Assembly: GCA_934692485.1 (NCBI GenBank)
Contig: CAKUTX010000006.1
Coordinates: 1 to 64,000, forward strand
Direction of reading: 5' to 3'
DNA: 64,000 nucleotides
Source: an uncultured Candidatus Melainabacteria bacterium
Lineage (GTDB): Bacteria; Cyanobacteriota; Vampirovibrionia; Gastranaerophilales; Gastranaerophilaceae
The stretch's first letter is position 1. Every line of letters starts with the position of its first letter. Under the pieces are notes generated by a model. That model made no database searches. It was not told where the DNA came from and saw only the letters and a list, made by a program, of their open reading frames with translations. This document shows positions 24,861 to 33,286 of the stretch, piece after piece. Position numbers and translations under genes: made by a program.

Positions 24861-25604
24861 ATGAACAAGAAAATCGGATTTATATTAACAGCAATGATTT
24901 TAACTTCAGGTATAGCTAACGCTGCACCAAATTATGACGTTCAACAAAATTCAGAAGTTCCGTTGTATCAACAGAATTATTACCCAACGCAAACTCTTAG
25001 AGGAAATCAAACGCTTAAAGGTAGTGTAGTAACTGTTCCAGCTGGGCAAACTGTTCCCGTTGTAGTTACAACTCCTATCAGTTCTGCAAATATGACTACC
25101 GGACAAACTGTTACGGTTGCTTTAGGGTCAGATTTTTATTATAACGGAAATCTTATTGCTCAAGCTGGAAGTTCCGTTACCGGAACAGCAATAGAAGTGT
25201 CTAAAGCAAAACACGGCAGCATGAACGGAAAATTATTGCTCAGATTTACTCAAATTGTTACTCCTTACGGAGTTCAAATACCTATTTCCGCAGTTGTTAA
25301 AACAAGTGATAATACAGGTGTTTTAGTTGGAGGAACAAAACTTGATGTAACAAAAAGTTACGGAAAAGATGTTGCTATAGGCGCTGGAGCTGGAGCTTTG
25401 GCCGGAGTAATTATTTCTCCGTTAGCCGGCGGTAACGTCGGAAAAGGTACTGCTCTTGCTACTGCAGTAGGTGCCGGAGGCGGTATTGTTAAATCTATTT
25501 GGGATAAAGGAAATGACGTTGAAATTCCTGCAAATTCAGCAATTCAGTTGGTGCTTACCCAACCGATTACCGTAAATCCCGCAATGTTTAATAACAATTA
25601 CTAG
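24861..25604 (+). CDS. Secreted protein with glycine-zipper, VirB10-like pattern
   Basis: A 247-residue protein with a signal peptide (cleavage near ANA-AP). Residues about 55-155 contain VPAGQTVPVVVTTPIS, a QAGSSVTGTAIEV strand pattern and QIPISAVV, similar in layout to the preceding protein and to VirB10/TrbI beta-barrel domains. Residues about 170-215 are a glycine zipper (GAGAGALAGVIISPLAGG), which can span or associate with membrane. It may be an outer-envelope partner of the TonB-like system that follows 70 bases downstream; this is inference from context. Confidence 0.65.
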   Translation: MNKKIGFILTAMILTSGIANAAPNYDVQQNSEVPLYQQNYYPTQTLRGNQTLKGSVVTVPAGQTVPVVVTTPISSANMTTGQTVTVALGSDFYYNGNLIAQAGSSVTGTAIEVSKAKHGSMNGKLLLRFTQIVTPYGVQIPISAVVKTSDNTGVLVGGTKLDVTKSYGKDVAIGAGAGALAGVIISPLAGGNVGKGTALATAVGAGGGIVKSIWDKGNDVEIPANSAIQLVLTQPITVNPAMFNNNY

Positions 25605-25674
25605 CTTGTCAGGCAATAATTTTATTTTTGTTTTAAAATAAAATATATACGAAGTCAGATATTGGGGAAAATAA

Positions 25675-26871
25675 ATGTCCTTACTAGGAAAATACACAGA
25701 CAATTTTATAGAAGAAAAAGAGTTTGATAAAAATACAGGTTACACAACTCCTGCTGTTTTAAAAAATGATGAAGATATGAGCTTGAAAAAGTCAATACTT
25801 ATTTCAGCTTTGCTTCACCCCACAGCAATAGGTGTTTGGGCTCTAACAGTATTTATTCTTGCTCTTATGGGAATTTCACTTACTATTTTTGAAAAGCCAA
25901 AACCAAAAACAAATGATATTGAGTTTGTTCTTGTTGATAAGGAAGAAACACCTATTAACAAAAAAACACCTTATCGCGCAGATATAAATTCACGTGCCGG
26001 CGGTCATCATGACCCAACAAGAAAGGTTTCTATGCCATCACCAGCTCCCGGAGCGCCAAAACAACAAGCGGCAAGCCCTAAACCTGCAGCGAAACCAGCT
26101 CCGGCGCAAAACCCTTTGCAAAAAATAGTTAAACAAGTAACTCAACAAACCCATCAAACTCCGGCACCGGTAAAAAAACGAACTCAAACATCTCCGGCTC
26201 CAGGGCCTAAAAAAGCAGAACAAGCTAAACCAGCTCCACCAACAGCCAGACCATCTTTAAAACCGCCTACGACTCCAAGACCAGTTGCAAAACCGTCATC
26301 TCCGTTTGCCGTACCAGTACCAAAAGGTGGAACAGGCTCGGGCAGATATACAACAGGTCCGATTAGCGGCTCAGGAACTTCCTCAAAAGGCGGCGGCGGT
26401 GGTGGAACATCTTCCGCTGGCAGAGGTTCGCATGTTGCAGGTCCTTCTTTAGCTCCGACAGGTAGTTCAGGAACAAGAATTGCTAAAGGTGGCGGAGGAG
26501 GAGGTACCGGCGGATACGGCAATCCAGGACCAGGAAATCCAAATGGCAGACCTGGAATAGATGCAGTTAGAGAGCCTGATTTTGGTCCTTATATGAGAGA
26601 ACTGCAAAGACGTATTAAAATGAATTGGGACCCTCCAAAAGGAAACGAAAGTAAACGTGTAGTTTTGCTGTTTAAAATTGCAAAAGACGGAAGATTATTG
26701 TCTTGTAGTGTGTTCAAATCATCAGGACTTCCAGGGGCAGATAAAGCAGCAATTAGCGCTGTACAGGCAACAGCTCCTTTCAGACCGTTACCGGCTGAAT
26801 TCAAAGGACAAAGTATTGATATTCAATTTACGTTTGATTACAACGTATTTGGAGCATCAGGATACCACTAA
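25675..26871 (+). CDS. TonB/TolA-like energy transducer
   Basis: The 398-residue protein has a cytoplasmic N-terminus, one membrane helix at about residues 45-72, a long Pro/Ala/Lys-rich then Gly/Ser-rich periplasmic spacer (about 100-300), and a TonB-C-like domain (about 300-398: YMRELQRRIKMNWDPP, VVLLFKIAKDGRL, SGLPGADKAAISAV, PFRPLP, IDIQFTFDY). It would couple ExbB/ExbD proton-motive energy to an outer-membrane or pilus function. The spacer has higher GC than its neighbours because of Pro and Gly codons. Followed by exbB and two exbD genes. Confidence 0.87.
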   Translation: MSLLGKYTDNFIEEKEFDKNTGYTTPAVLKNDEDMSLKKSILISALLHPTAIGVWALTVFILALMGISLTIFEKPKPKTNDIEFVLVDKEETPINKKTPYRADINSRAGGHHDPTRKVSMPSPAPGAPKQQAASPKPAAKPAPAQNPLQKIVKQVTQQTHQTPAPVKKRTQTSPAPGPKKAEQAKPAPPTARPSLKPPTTPRPVAKPSSPFAVPVPKGGTGSGRYTTGPISGSGTSSKGGGGGGTSSAGRGSHVAGPSLAPTGSSGTRIAKGGGGGGTGGYGNPGPGNPNGRPGIDAVREPDFGPYMRELQRRIKMNWDPPKGNESKRVVLLFKIAKDGRLLSCSVFKSSGLPGADKAAISAVQATAPFRPLPAEFKGQSIDIQFTFDYNVFGASGYH

Positions 26872-26971
26872 AAAGATTTTGAGAAAAGCGAGCGTAAATA
26901 ATTTTTCTCATTTTACGCTTGACTTTAACTCAGTTACAGAAGGATAATTACAAAAGAAAGAGGATAAAATT

Positions 26972-27619
26972 ATGGAACTATTATGGAACTCAGTTGCAAT
27001 GGATTGGCCGGTATTGTTACCGATTTTGATTTGCTCAATATTGGTAGTCGGTGTGGTAATTAACAGATTTTTGTATTACAAAAAAAATAAAAGAGATGTT
27101 GTATTATTCATCCCAAGATTGCAAAAAGAATTGGTACAAAACAACTTAAGCGGAGCTCAAAATTTGGCAGAACAATGCGGAGGAGTTATCGGAGAAGTAA
27201 CAGAAGAAGCTGTCAGAATTTTTTCTGAACAAAAAAATGGTTTCTCTCGTTCATTTGATATTGCAGCATCTCTAGCTTCAAGAAAATTGGAAAATCACTT
27301 AACCATCTTAGGTACAATCGGTGGTGTTGCTCCATTTTTAGGTTTGTTTGGTACTGTTGTCAGAATTTTGTTTACATTCCAAGATTTGGCAGCACAAGGA
27401 AACCAATCAGCAGCAGTTGCATCAGGTATCGCATCAGCGTTGATTGCTACAGCATTTGGTCTTGGTGTTGCAATTGTTGCAGTAATCTTCTACAACTCAT
27501 TCCAATCAATCGTAAAACGCTATGAAGATGATTTCCAATTAATCAAATTGTTATTCTTGAGTTTTGTTGATTCAAATGACGAATCTACAACCCCGAGTAA
27601 TGCAAATATATCTTTGTAG
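26972..27619 (+). CDS. exbB: ExbB/TolQ/MotA-family proton channel protein
   Basis: A 215-residue inner-membrane protein with three predicted helices (about 12-32, 112-140, 150-180). The MotA/TolQ/ExbB signature is visible in LTILGTIGGVAPFLGLFGTV and GIASALIATAFGLGVAIVAV. With ExbD it forms a proton-driven motor that energises the TonB-like protein encoded upstream. AAGAGGA precedes the ATG. The exact member (ExbB or TolQ) cannot be fixed; gene order favours ExbB. Confidence 0.92.
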   Translation: MELLWNSVAMDWPVLLPILICSILVVGVVINRFLYYKKNKRDVVLFIPRLQKELVQNNLSGAQNLAEQCGGVIGEVTEEAVRIFSEQKNGFSRSFDIAASLASRKLENHLTILGTIGGVAPFLGLFGTVVRILFTFQDLAAQGNQSAAVASGIASALIATAFGLGVAIVAVIFYNSFQSIVKRYEDDFQLIKLLFLSFVDSNDESTTPSNANISL

Positions 27620-27690
27620 ATTAAACAATTAATGCATAATTATACCACTCAAACCTTTACGCTTTTAACTAAAAAAGGGAAATTAAAAAC

Positions 27691-28146
27691 ATGTCAATGA
27701 AAAACAACAAAGGGAAAGAAGCCCTGTTTACAGAAATAAACATAACACCATTAACAGATATTTTCTTAGTACTGTTAATCATAATGATGGTTGTTGCTCC
27801 AACGTTTCAATCCAATGATAGTTCCATAAACGTTCCTGAAATAAATAGCGGAGTATCAATCGAACAAAAAAATGCAACTGTTTCTGTTACCAAAGATGGC
27901 GCTATGTTTTTGAACGGGACTCCAGTTACAGAAGAAAGTTTGACAAACGAACTTGTTACTATAAAGCCTCAGTTAGAAAAAGCAGAACTTGTTGTTAAAG
28001 CTGACGAAAAAGTTAAGAGTGCAAAAATTATGGAAATAATGAATGCCGCTCAAGATGCAGAATACAAAAAACTTATTGTTGCAGGCGAGCCACTAAGCAA
28101 AAAAGAACAAAAAGATTTGAAGAAAAAAGCAGATAAACAGATTTAA
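27691..28146 (+). CDS. exbD: ExbD/TolR-family protein, copy 1
   Basis: A 151-residue protein with one membrane helix near residues 22-40 and the motif INITPLTDIFLVLLIIMMV; Asp23 is the conserved proton-carrying residue. The periplasmic domain is about residues 45-125, with a Lys-rich tail that copy 2 lacks. It is the stator partner of ExbB. The DNA around the membrane segment is almost identical to the next gene. Confidence 0.92.
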   Translation: MSMKNNKGKEALFTEINITPLTDIFLVLLIIMMVVAPTFQSNDSSINVPEINSGVSIEQKNATVSVTKDGAMFLNGTPVTEESLTNELVTIKPQLEKAELVVKADEKVKSAKIMEIMNAAQDAEYKKLIVAGEPLSKKEQKDLKKKADKQI

Positions 28147-28201
28147 GCATAAAAAATCTTTGTCTTAAAAATTCAAACCAACACAACAAAAGGAACTTAA
28201 A

Positions 28202-28591
28202 ATGTCAAGAAACAGAGATACATTTAATGAAATAAACATAACACCATTAACAGATATTTTCTTAGTGCTGTTAATCATAATGATGGTAATTGCTCCAATG
28301 TTAGACCAACAAGGATTAAACTTGACTGTTCCAGAAAATGTTGCTCAAGAACAAGTTCAAAAAGAAACTAAAATAATGACAGTTATGGTTGATGCCGGAG
28401 ATAAATACTATATTGACGGTAGCGAAATTCCTGCCAGCGAACTGGAAAGTACTATAAAATCACAAGCCAAAAATTATCCTGATGGACTGTTAATACGAAC
28501 AGATGCCGAATCTACTCACGGAGCTATGGTTAAAGTTATGGATAGCGCGAGAAATTCAGGAATTACCAGTATTTCTGTCGATGAAATTTAA
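28202..28591 (+). CDS. exbD: ExbD/TolR-family protein, copy 2
   Basis: A 129-residue paralogue of the preceding gene, with conserved Asp18 in INITPLTDIFLVLLIIMMV. The periplasmic part diverges (LDQQGLNLTVPENVAQEQ) and keeps the TolR-type fold ending SARNSGITSISVDE. Two ExbD paralogues after one ExbB is a known arrangement for TonB-dependent systems. The stop is followed seven bases later by a 142-bp repeat. Confidence 0.92.
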   Translation: MSRNRDTFNEINITPLTDIFLVLLIIMMVIAPMLDQQGLNLTVPENVAQEQVQKETKIMTVMVDAGDKYYIDGSEIPASELESTIKSQAKNYPDGLLIRTDAESTHGAMVKVMDSARNSGITSISVDEI

Positions 28592-28597
28592 TTTATT

Positions 28598-28953
28598 TCG
28601 CTACGCTCATGCTTCTGCTCCAAAATATGATGTACTTTAGACAGATTTTCAGGTGGTGGGTTAAGCGGCACGCTTATACGAAGTCGTATTCATAAAAAGA
28701 GTTACCAATGTTGGAAGGGTGGGTTAAGCGGCACGCTTAGGCTCGCGTTAAACAGCACCGCTCATAACAACAACGAAAACTGAACGTTTCCGTTGATTGT
28801 TATTCGACTTTCGCTTCGCTCATGCTTCTGCTCCAAAATATGATGTACTTTAGACAGATTTTTAGGTGGTGGGTTAAGCGGCACGTTCATACGAAGTCGT
28901 ATTCATAAAAAAGAGTTACCGATGTTGGAAGGGTGGGTTAAGCGGCACGCTTA
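28598..28953. repeat. Two 142-bp direct repeats with a GC-rich spacer
   Basis: Copies at 28598-28739 and 28811-28953 are about 95% identical. They contain GTGGTGGGTTAAGCGGCACG, a CGAAGTCGTATTCATAAAAA block, and end in GGGTGGGTTAAGCGGCACGCTTA. The 71-base spacer is a diverged piece of the prepilin leader repeat (CTCGCGTTAAACaGCACCG...). No gene is seen between 28592 and 29054. Confidence 0.9.
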
Positions 28954-28956
28954 ATA

Positions 28957-28984
28957 AAAACGACAAACTTGCGCTTGTCGTTGG
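28957..28984 (-). terminator. Terminator of the 29055-30224 gene
   Basis: On the minus strand AACGACAA pairs with TTGTCGTT (28959-28982), followed by a run of T. Confidence 0.6.
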
Positions 28985-29054
28985 AAAATCAATAGGAAAA
29001 AGGGAAAGGAAATTTATTTTTTTTATGCTTTCGCATATATTATTTATTTTTCTA

Positions 29055-30224
29055 TTAGCCAAAAGTTTTGAAAGAACTTTCAACGTTTTTTTCGATAACT
29101 TTTTGAACTGCTTCAATTTCTGTTGAAATTGCACTTTGTTCTGTATCAAGTTGTTTTAGTCTTAATTCAAGATTTTTGTCTTGAGCCTGAACGATTTCTA
29201 TTTTTGAATTTATTTCTTGAATAGCTTGATCATACTCATATTTGTCATATTCATACTGGTTCATTGCATCATTGTATGCATCTTGGTCTGTAGCAGTTGT
29301 TGTTGTTAATGAATATGTTGTCGCATCAATATAGTTTCCTTTATCATCTTTAGAAACGCTACCATCTGCGTTGTATGATGGAATTGTAATATTAATATAG
29401 CGACCAGAACTGTCTTTTTCTATTTTGCAATCTTGTTGGGCTTTAACTTCTTCAGTTTTTGTTTCACTCCCGATTTTATAACAATTAATGTTTGATTGAG
29501 AGTTGCCGTTTTCATCATAGTTTGCGTGTTGAAGATCAGTCAACTTATAGAAATATGGGTTATATTCACCTGTTGTAGTATCTTGAACATATCTGACAAG
29601 ATAATCACTTTCACCATATTTGTTCTTAAGAAGTGCAATATATTGTTCTTCTTCTTTTGCAAGTTGAGCCACTTGATCATTAGATAAAAGACTTAAATAA
29701 GCATCATTGCTATTCAATTTAACTGTTTTATCTTTAGTATCAATAGCATTGCCCGAAAAATCTTTATTTGCATAATATTTTTTATCTTTAGCATTGTAAT
29801 AAGCGGTAGTTCCGTCTATGTCGTAAGTAATCGCATCACTCATATTTCTGAGTTTTGTAGAACCAACCGTAAAATCTTTACCAGTTTTATCAGTTGTATT
29901 AACAATGCTTGTTGTAGCAGCAACAACTGAAAAATCGTCGTTCCAAGTTCTCAAATAGCTAACGGTATAAGTACCATTATTTTGAGCAATCATGGCTGTA
30001 ATTTGATTTGTTAAAGCACCATCTTCGAAAGTATACACGGTTTTCGTGTAGTCGTCGACAGACGGCGGAACAGGTACTGACATGCCGAGCAAATCATTGT
30101 AGTAATTTGCAGACTGGTTAGACAATGTTGTTCTTTGTTGGTTAATTTGTTGACCTTCAAATTCAACATTTGTCTTTCTGGCTGTCAGACCTAAAAATCT
30201 AGCTTGTGATGCTGACATTCCCAT
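29055..30224 (-). CDS. MGMSASQAR-type protein of unknown function
   Basis: A 389-residue acidic protein with no signal peptide. The N-terminus (MGMSASQARFLGLTARKTNVEFEGQQINQQR) and the C-terminal coiled coil (about 325-389, IEIVQAQDKNLELRLKQLD) form helices that could pair, with a Tyr/Asp/Thr-rich domain (about 60-310) inserted between them. This resembles flagellin-like or hook-associated layouts. I recall this N-terminus as recurrent in gut Melainabacteria-like genomes, but assign no function. The 37102-37428 gene has the same helical ends without the middle domain. AAGGAAG lies 13 bases upstream. Confidence 0.68.
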   Translation of the reverse strand: MGMSASQARFLGLTARKTNVEFEGQQINQQRTTLSNQSANYYNDLLGMSVPVPPSVDDYTKTVYTFEDGALTNQITAMIAQNNGTYTVSYLRTWNDDFSVVAATTSIVNTTDKTGKDFTVGSTKLRNMSDAITYDIDGTTAYYNAKDKKYYANKDFSGNAIDTKDKTVKLNSNDAYLSLLSNDQVAQLAKEEEQYIALLKNKYGESDYLVRYVQDTTTGEYNPYFYKLTDLQHANYDENGNSQSNINCYKIGSETKTEEVKAQQDCKIEKDSSGRYINITIPSYNADGSVSKDDKGNYIDATTYSLTTTTATDQDAYNDAMNQYEYDKYEYDQAIQEINSKIEIVQAQDKNLELRLKQLDTEQSAISTEIEAVQKVIEKNVESSFKTFG

Positions 30225-30308
30225 TACTGTCGAACTTCCTTTCGTTTAACTTAGTACTTACATCCATGTTATCGACACATGTTTTGTAAAACTTTAATCA
30301 TGTTAGAA

Positions 30309-30334
30309 AACATGTTACGAAATTGTAACATGTT
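30309..30334. promoter_or_regulatory. Perfect 10-bp inverted repeat AACATGTTAC/GTAACATGTT
   Basis: It lies between two minus-strand genes, with further ACATGTT copies near 30263 and 30274. Either an operator for the 29055-30224 gene or a weak terminator for the 30372-30911 gene (four T follow on the minus strand). Confidence 0.4.
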
Positions 30335-30371
30335 AACATAAAATGCTTAATTTAAGAGGGTTTCAGACTAT

Positions 30372-30911
30372 TTAATTTCTAAACCTCGGGTTTAAATATG
30401 ATAATATTGCACCACCGATTTCTTCATTCGGGTCAAAAGGTGCTGGTTGAGGATTAATAGAGTTTTGAATTAACATTTTCACTAAAGGGCCGAAAGCGTC
30501 AGGGACTTGAGTTTTACGATAAATTCCAGCTAAAAAAGTTTGAATATTAGGAGATTTTGTATTGTTAAAACGCGATAAAGTCGGATACATTTTATCAACA
30601 CCTTTAGTTCCATTTTCAATCATTCTATCAAGTATGTATAATGTTTCAGTAACTTGCGCTTCGTCATTTGAATTAAGCAAAATATTATTCAAATAAGGCA
30701 AAGCATTTTCTTTTTGCTCTACAAAAAATTTTACCTTTTGCGCGTCAACAACAGTATAGTTTCTATCATTTGTCGGAAGTTTACAGTGAGAGTATTCAAA
30801 ACTGTCTCCTGCATCAACAATTGGGCAATATATTTGCAAATGCCTAAAATTATTTTTGAATACATTTGGAGCGGAATGAACTTTACATCCGTTTATAGCT
30901 ATATAATCCAT
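30372..30911 (-). CDS. Unknown protein, 179 residues, HEAT-like helices
   Basis: No signal peptide. Residues about 55-150 look like paired helices reminiscent of HEAT/ARM repeats (LPYLNNILLNSNDEAQVTET, MYPTLSRFNN). Cysteines lie at residues 9, 29 and 43. I do not recognise the family. AAAGGAAA precedes the ATG. The upstream gene ends 13 bases away on the same strand, so the three genes 30372-33072 probably form an operon. Confidence 0.65.
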   Translation of the reverse strand: MDYIAINGCKVHSAPNVFKNNFRHLQIYCPIVDAGDSFEYSHCKLPTNDRNYTVVDAQKVKFFVEQKENALPYLNNILLNSNDEAQVTETLYILDRMIENGTKGVDKMYPTLSRFNNTKSPNIQTFLAGIYRKTQVPDAFGPLVKMLIQNSINPQPAPFDPNEEIGGAILSYLNPRFRN

Positions 30912-30923
30912 AAATTTTCCTTT

Positions 30924-32399
30924 CTATGAATAAACAAATGGAGGTCCGTTTTTAATCTCAAACAAAATATTATCCGCCATCACTTTCAATTCTTCTTTCG
31001 ACTTTCCATTTTTAACTTGTTTGTAAAATTCATCTACAAGCGGTTGAATTACAGCATCTTTTTTCGACTTAAAATTTCTCAATTCTGTTGAAACAAGTCG
31101 TTTTTGAAGATTTAATTCTGTTTCAGCGTTTATTTTCTTTACTTGAACATCTTTAATAGCGTCACCATAAAGCTTTCCGGAATACGCAATTGCAGTTGTT
31201 CCGGTAACACCAAAGAACAATTGCTTAAACTGAGGATTTGAAGTATCAAGCAACCAGTTATATAAAAAAGCCCTGTAGTCATTTACAAAAGAATTGAATG
31301 CCGGTTTTGAAGTTCCGTCGCCGCCAATATTTGGGTTGACTTTTGTTGTAGAAGTTTTTATTTCTGTAGAAACATCCTCAATAAATTTGGTTTTATCAAC
31401 ATCAGACCATTTTGTTAACGCAATTTGTTCCCTAATATAATTTTCATCAGCATTCATAATCTTAAACAAATTTTCAAGAGTGTTCATATCCTGACTTTGG
31501 GTCTTTTCTGTTGAATTTTTCACCAAAATTTTAATACATTTTTCCGTTTCCGAAAGATAATCATTTATTAATGCCTTACTTTTAGAGGCATTTTTAAAAG
31601 CAAAATATCCAAGCCCGATTATAGAAACAAGAGTCCCTAAGCCAAGCAATAAGTAGTTTTTATTACCATCTTTTTTTTCTTCGCCTTTCTTAGACGTAAA
31701 ATAAAGTCCAGATTTTTCATAACTGCTTTTCCCAAAATTTGCCAATGTTTTTTGACCTGATAAACATCTGTCAAAATCAGAAGCTTGTTTTGAAAGCATA
31801 CTTCTAATAATTTGCATTTTGCCTGCAAAAGATTGCGTTTCAACATCTATTAATTTTTCTTGCAAATTTTTATGAATATCTGCTTCCTTTCGTTTTACCC
31901 AAATATCTTTATAACCTTCGCAAAATGTTTTACCCATAAATGCCATAGCAGAAAGAGCAAGAACTCCTGTACCAGCAATTATTGTTGTCCTACTTGGGTT
32001 TTGAACCATTTGGTATATCGCCTGAGTTGTTTCCTCACTAAGATTTACGTTTCTTGTCACTGTGGGAATCCATTTTTCTTTAGCCAACCCTATTACGTTT
32101 TTTGCATTTCTTTTTACAAACATAGAGAGCAGTGCAACCGAACCCATTACTCCCAAGCAAATTCCAGCAACCGGAATAAGACTTTTTTCTTTCGAGGTTT
32201 GCTTTTCGTAAATATCTTGCGGAAGTTTTGTTTTGTCTGAAATAACCATAGAATTGTATGTATCATTAAGATTACAATCTTTTATGCAATTGTTTACAAC
32301 AACTCCTTCACGAATAGAAAGCGTGGCCTTCTTTTGAGAATTGGTCATATTTCGTTGCTGTCTGTTAAATTCTGCATCTTGTAATGGATTAATCGGCAT
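30924..32399 (-). CDS. Large membrane protein of unknown function
   Basis: A 491-residue protein starting at MPINPLQDAEF; the ATG at 32399 is better spaced from AAAAGG than the one at 32405. Hydrophobic segments at about residues 73-93 and 140-160 and again near 250-268 (LLLGLGTLVSIIGLGYFAF) suggest three or more membrane helices between Lys/Glu-rich soluble parts. The start overlaps the end of the upstream gene by 11 bases, implying coupling. No known domain recognised. Confidence 0.65.
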   Translation of the reverse strand: MPINPLQDAEFNRQQRNMTNSQKKATLSIREGVVVNNCIKDCNLNDTYNSMVISDKTKLPQDIYEKQTSKEKSLIPVAGICLGVMGSVALLSMFVKRNAKNVIGLAKEKWIPTVTRNVNLSEETTQAIYQMVQNPSRTTIIAGTGVLALSAMAFMGKTFCEGYKDIWVKRKEADIHKNLQEKLIDVETQSFAGKMQIIRSMLSKQASDFDRCLSGQKTLANFGKSSYEKSGLYFTSKKGEEKKDGNKNYLLLGLGTLVSIIGLGYFAFKNASKSKALINDYLSETEKCIKILVKNSTEKTQSQDMNTLENLFKIMNADENYIREQIALTKWSDVDKTKFIEDVSTEIKTSTTKVNPNIGGDGTSKPAFNSFVNDYRAFLYNWLLDTSNPQFKQLFFGVTGTTAIAYSGKLYGDAIKDVQVKKINAETELNLQKRLVSTELRNFKSKKDAVIQPLVDEFYKQVKNGKSKEELKVMADNILFEIKNGPPFVYS

Positions 32400-33072
32400 T
32401 CTCATCCTTTTCTGTTATTTTTTTATACAAGTGATGTATAAATGTTTTTAAACTAAATGTCTTTTTCGTTTCATCAATTTGCTTGTCGTCGTTATCCGCA
32501 TCTAGCGGTTTGAAAATAGAAAATAACGACTTAACTTTTTTCTTTAGATGTTTAAAACTTTCTGATATTCTTTTTGCAATCGCAGCTTTTAGTTCTCCAA
32601 TTATCGCCGTCAATTTGTCAGAAATATCAATAAGTTTTTGTTGTATTGTTTGAACTATATTTTTAATTGTTTGAGGAATATTTCCAAGCGCCTTAACAAA
32701 ATTTGCAAGAACCGTGTTTAAAACAAAGTTCACTGGTGTCGAAACAATTTTTGGAGTGTTTTTCGTAAAAAAGAGTGCAATGTTTGCTAATTTTTGACTC
32801 ATATTTAGCATAGAATTTTCAAACGCTTGAACATTTTTTGCAAAATTTTGAGCATCTTGTTCTCGTTGAAGTTTTGCATTCTTCTGAGCTTTCAGAAAAG
32901 CTCCTATTGCAGCACATTCATTCCAACTCATTTCTCCCGGTTTTGCGGAGAAATCAGCTTTTTTAGCTCCACCGCCACCCATCCCATTACATATAGGACA
33001 AGCTCCGAGCGGCAAACCGTGCGGACAAGTGCCGACTTTTGTTGCATTTGTTTTTACGGCAGACAAATTCAT
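32389..33072 (-). CDS. Unknown protein with a zinc-knuckle-like CPHG...CPIC motif
   Basis: The 227-residue protein starts at MNLSAVKTN after AAGAGGA; the upstream ATG at 33105 lacks a site. Residues 13-31 (CPHGLPLGACPICNGMGGGG) look like a small metal-binding knuckle. Residues about 55-160 are helical, and a basic region follows. It is the first gene of a probable three-gene operon with the large membrane protein and the 179-residue protein. No family assigned. Confidence 0.65.
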   Translation of the reverse strand: MNLSAVKTNATKVGTCPHGLPLGACPICNGMGGGGAKKADFSAKPGEMSWNECAAIGAFLKAQKNAKLQREQDAQNFAKNVQAFENSMLNMSQKLANIALFFTKNTPKIVSTPVNFVLNTVLANFVKALGNIPQTIKNIVQTIQQKLIDISDKLTAIIGELKAAIAKRISESFKHLKKKVKSLFSIFKPLDADNDDKQIDETKKTFSLKTFIHHLYKKITEKDENAD

Positions 33073-33105
33073 TAAATATCCTCTTAAGAGGCTACAAAAC
33101 ATCAT

Positions 33106-33183
33106 TTAAACTGAGCGTAAATGAGGTTGATTGAGCATTCCGGCTATTACGGCTGCGCCAGCAGCTGGAGATATTCACTCCAT
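33106..33183 (-). pseudogene. Possible small ORF with in-frame TGA
   Basis: Minus strand: ATG GAG TGA, then 22 sense codons giving ISPAAGAAVIAGMLNQPHLR and a stop at 33106. AGAGGA lies just upstream of the ATG. Either a small gene broken at codon 3, or chance. It stands directly before the 33072 gene. Confidence 0.2.
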
Positions 33184-33274
33184 TTCCTCTTATGCTACAA
33201 GCGTAAAATAACCATACATCCAAGTCAAATATTCTTTAATATTTATTAAGCTTTACTTATTTACTTATTCCACT

Positions 33275-33280
33275 TATTAT
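33275..33280 (+). promoter_or_regulatory. Possible leaderless -10 of the prenyl synthase gene
   Basis: TATTAT ends six bases before the ATG at 33287; no Shine-Dalgarno site is present. Confidence 0.35.
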
Positions 33281-33286
33281 ATTTAT

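Noticed and set aside
26038-26522. Pro- and Val-rich frames opposite the TonB-like spacer
   Set aside because: They are antisense shadows of the Pro/Gly-coding region; no ribosome sites.
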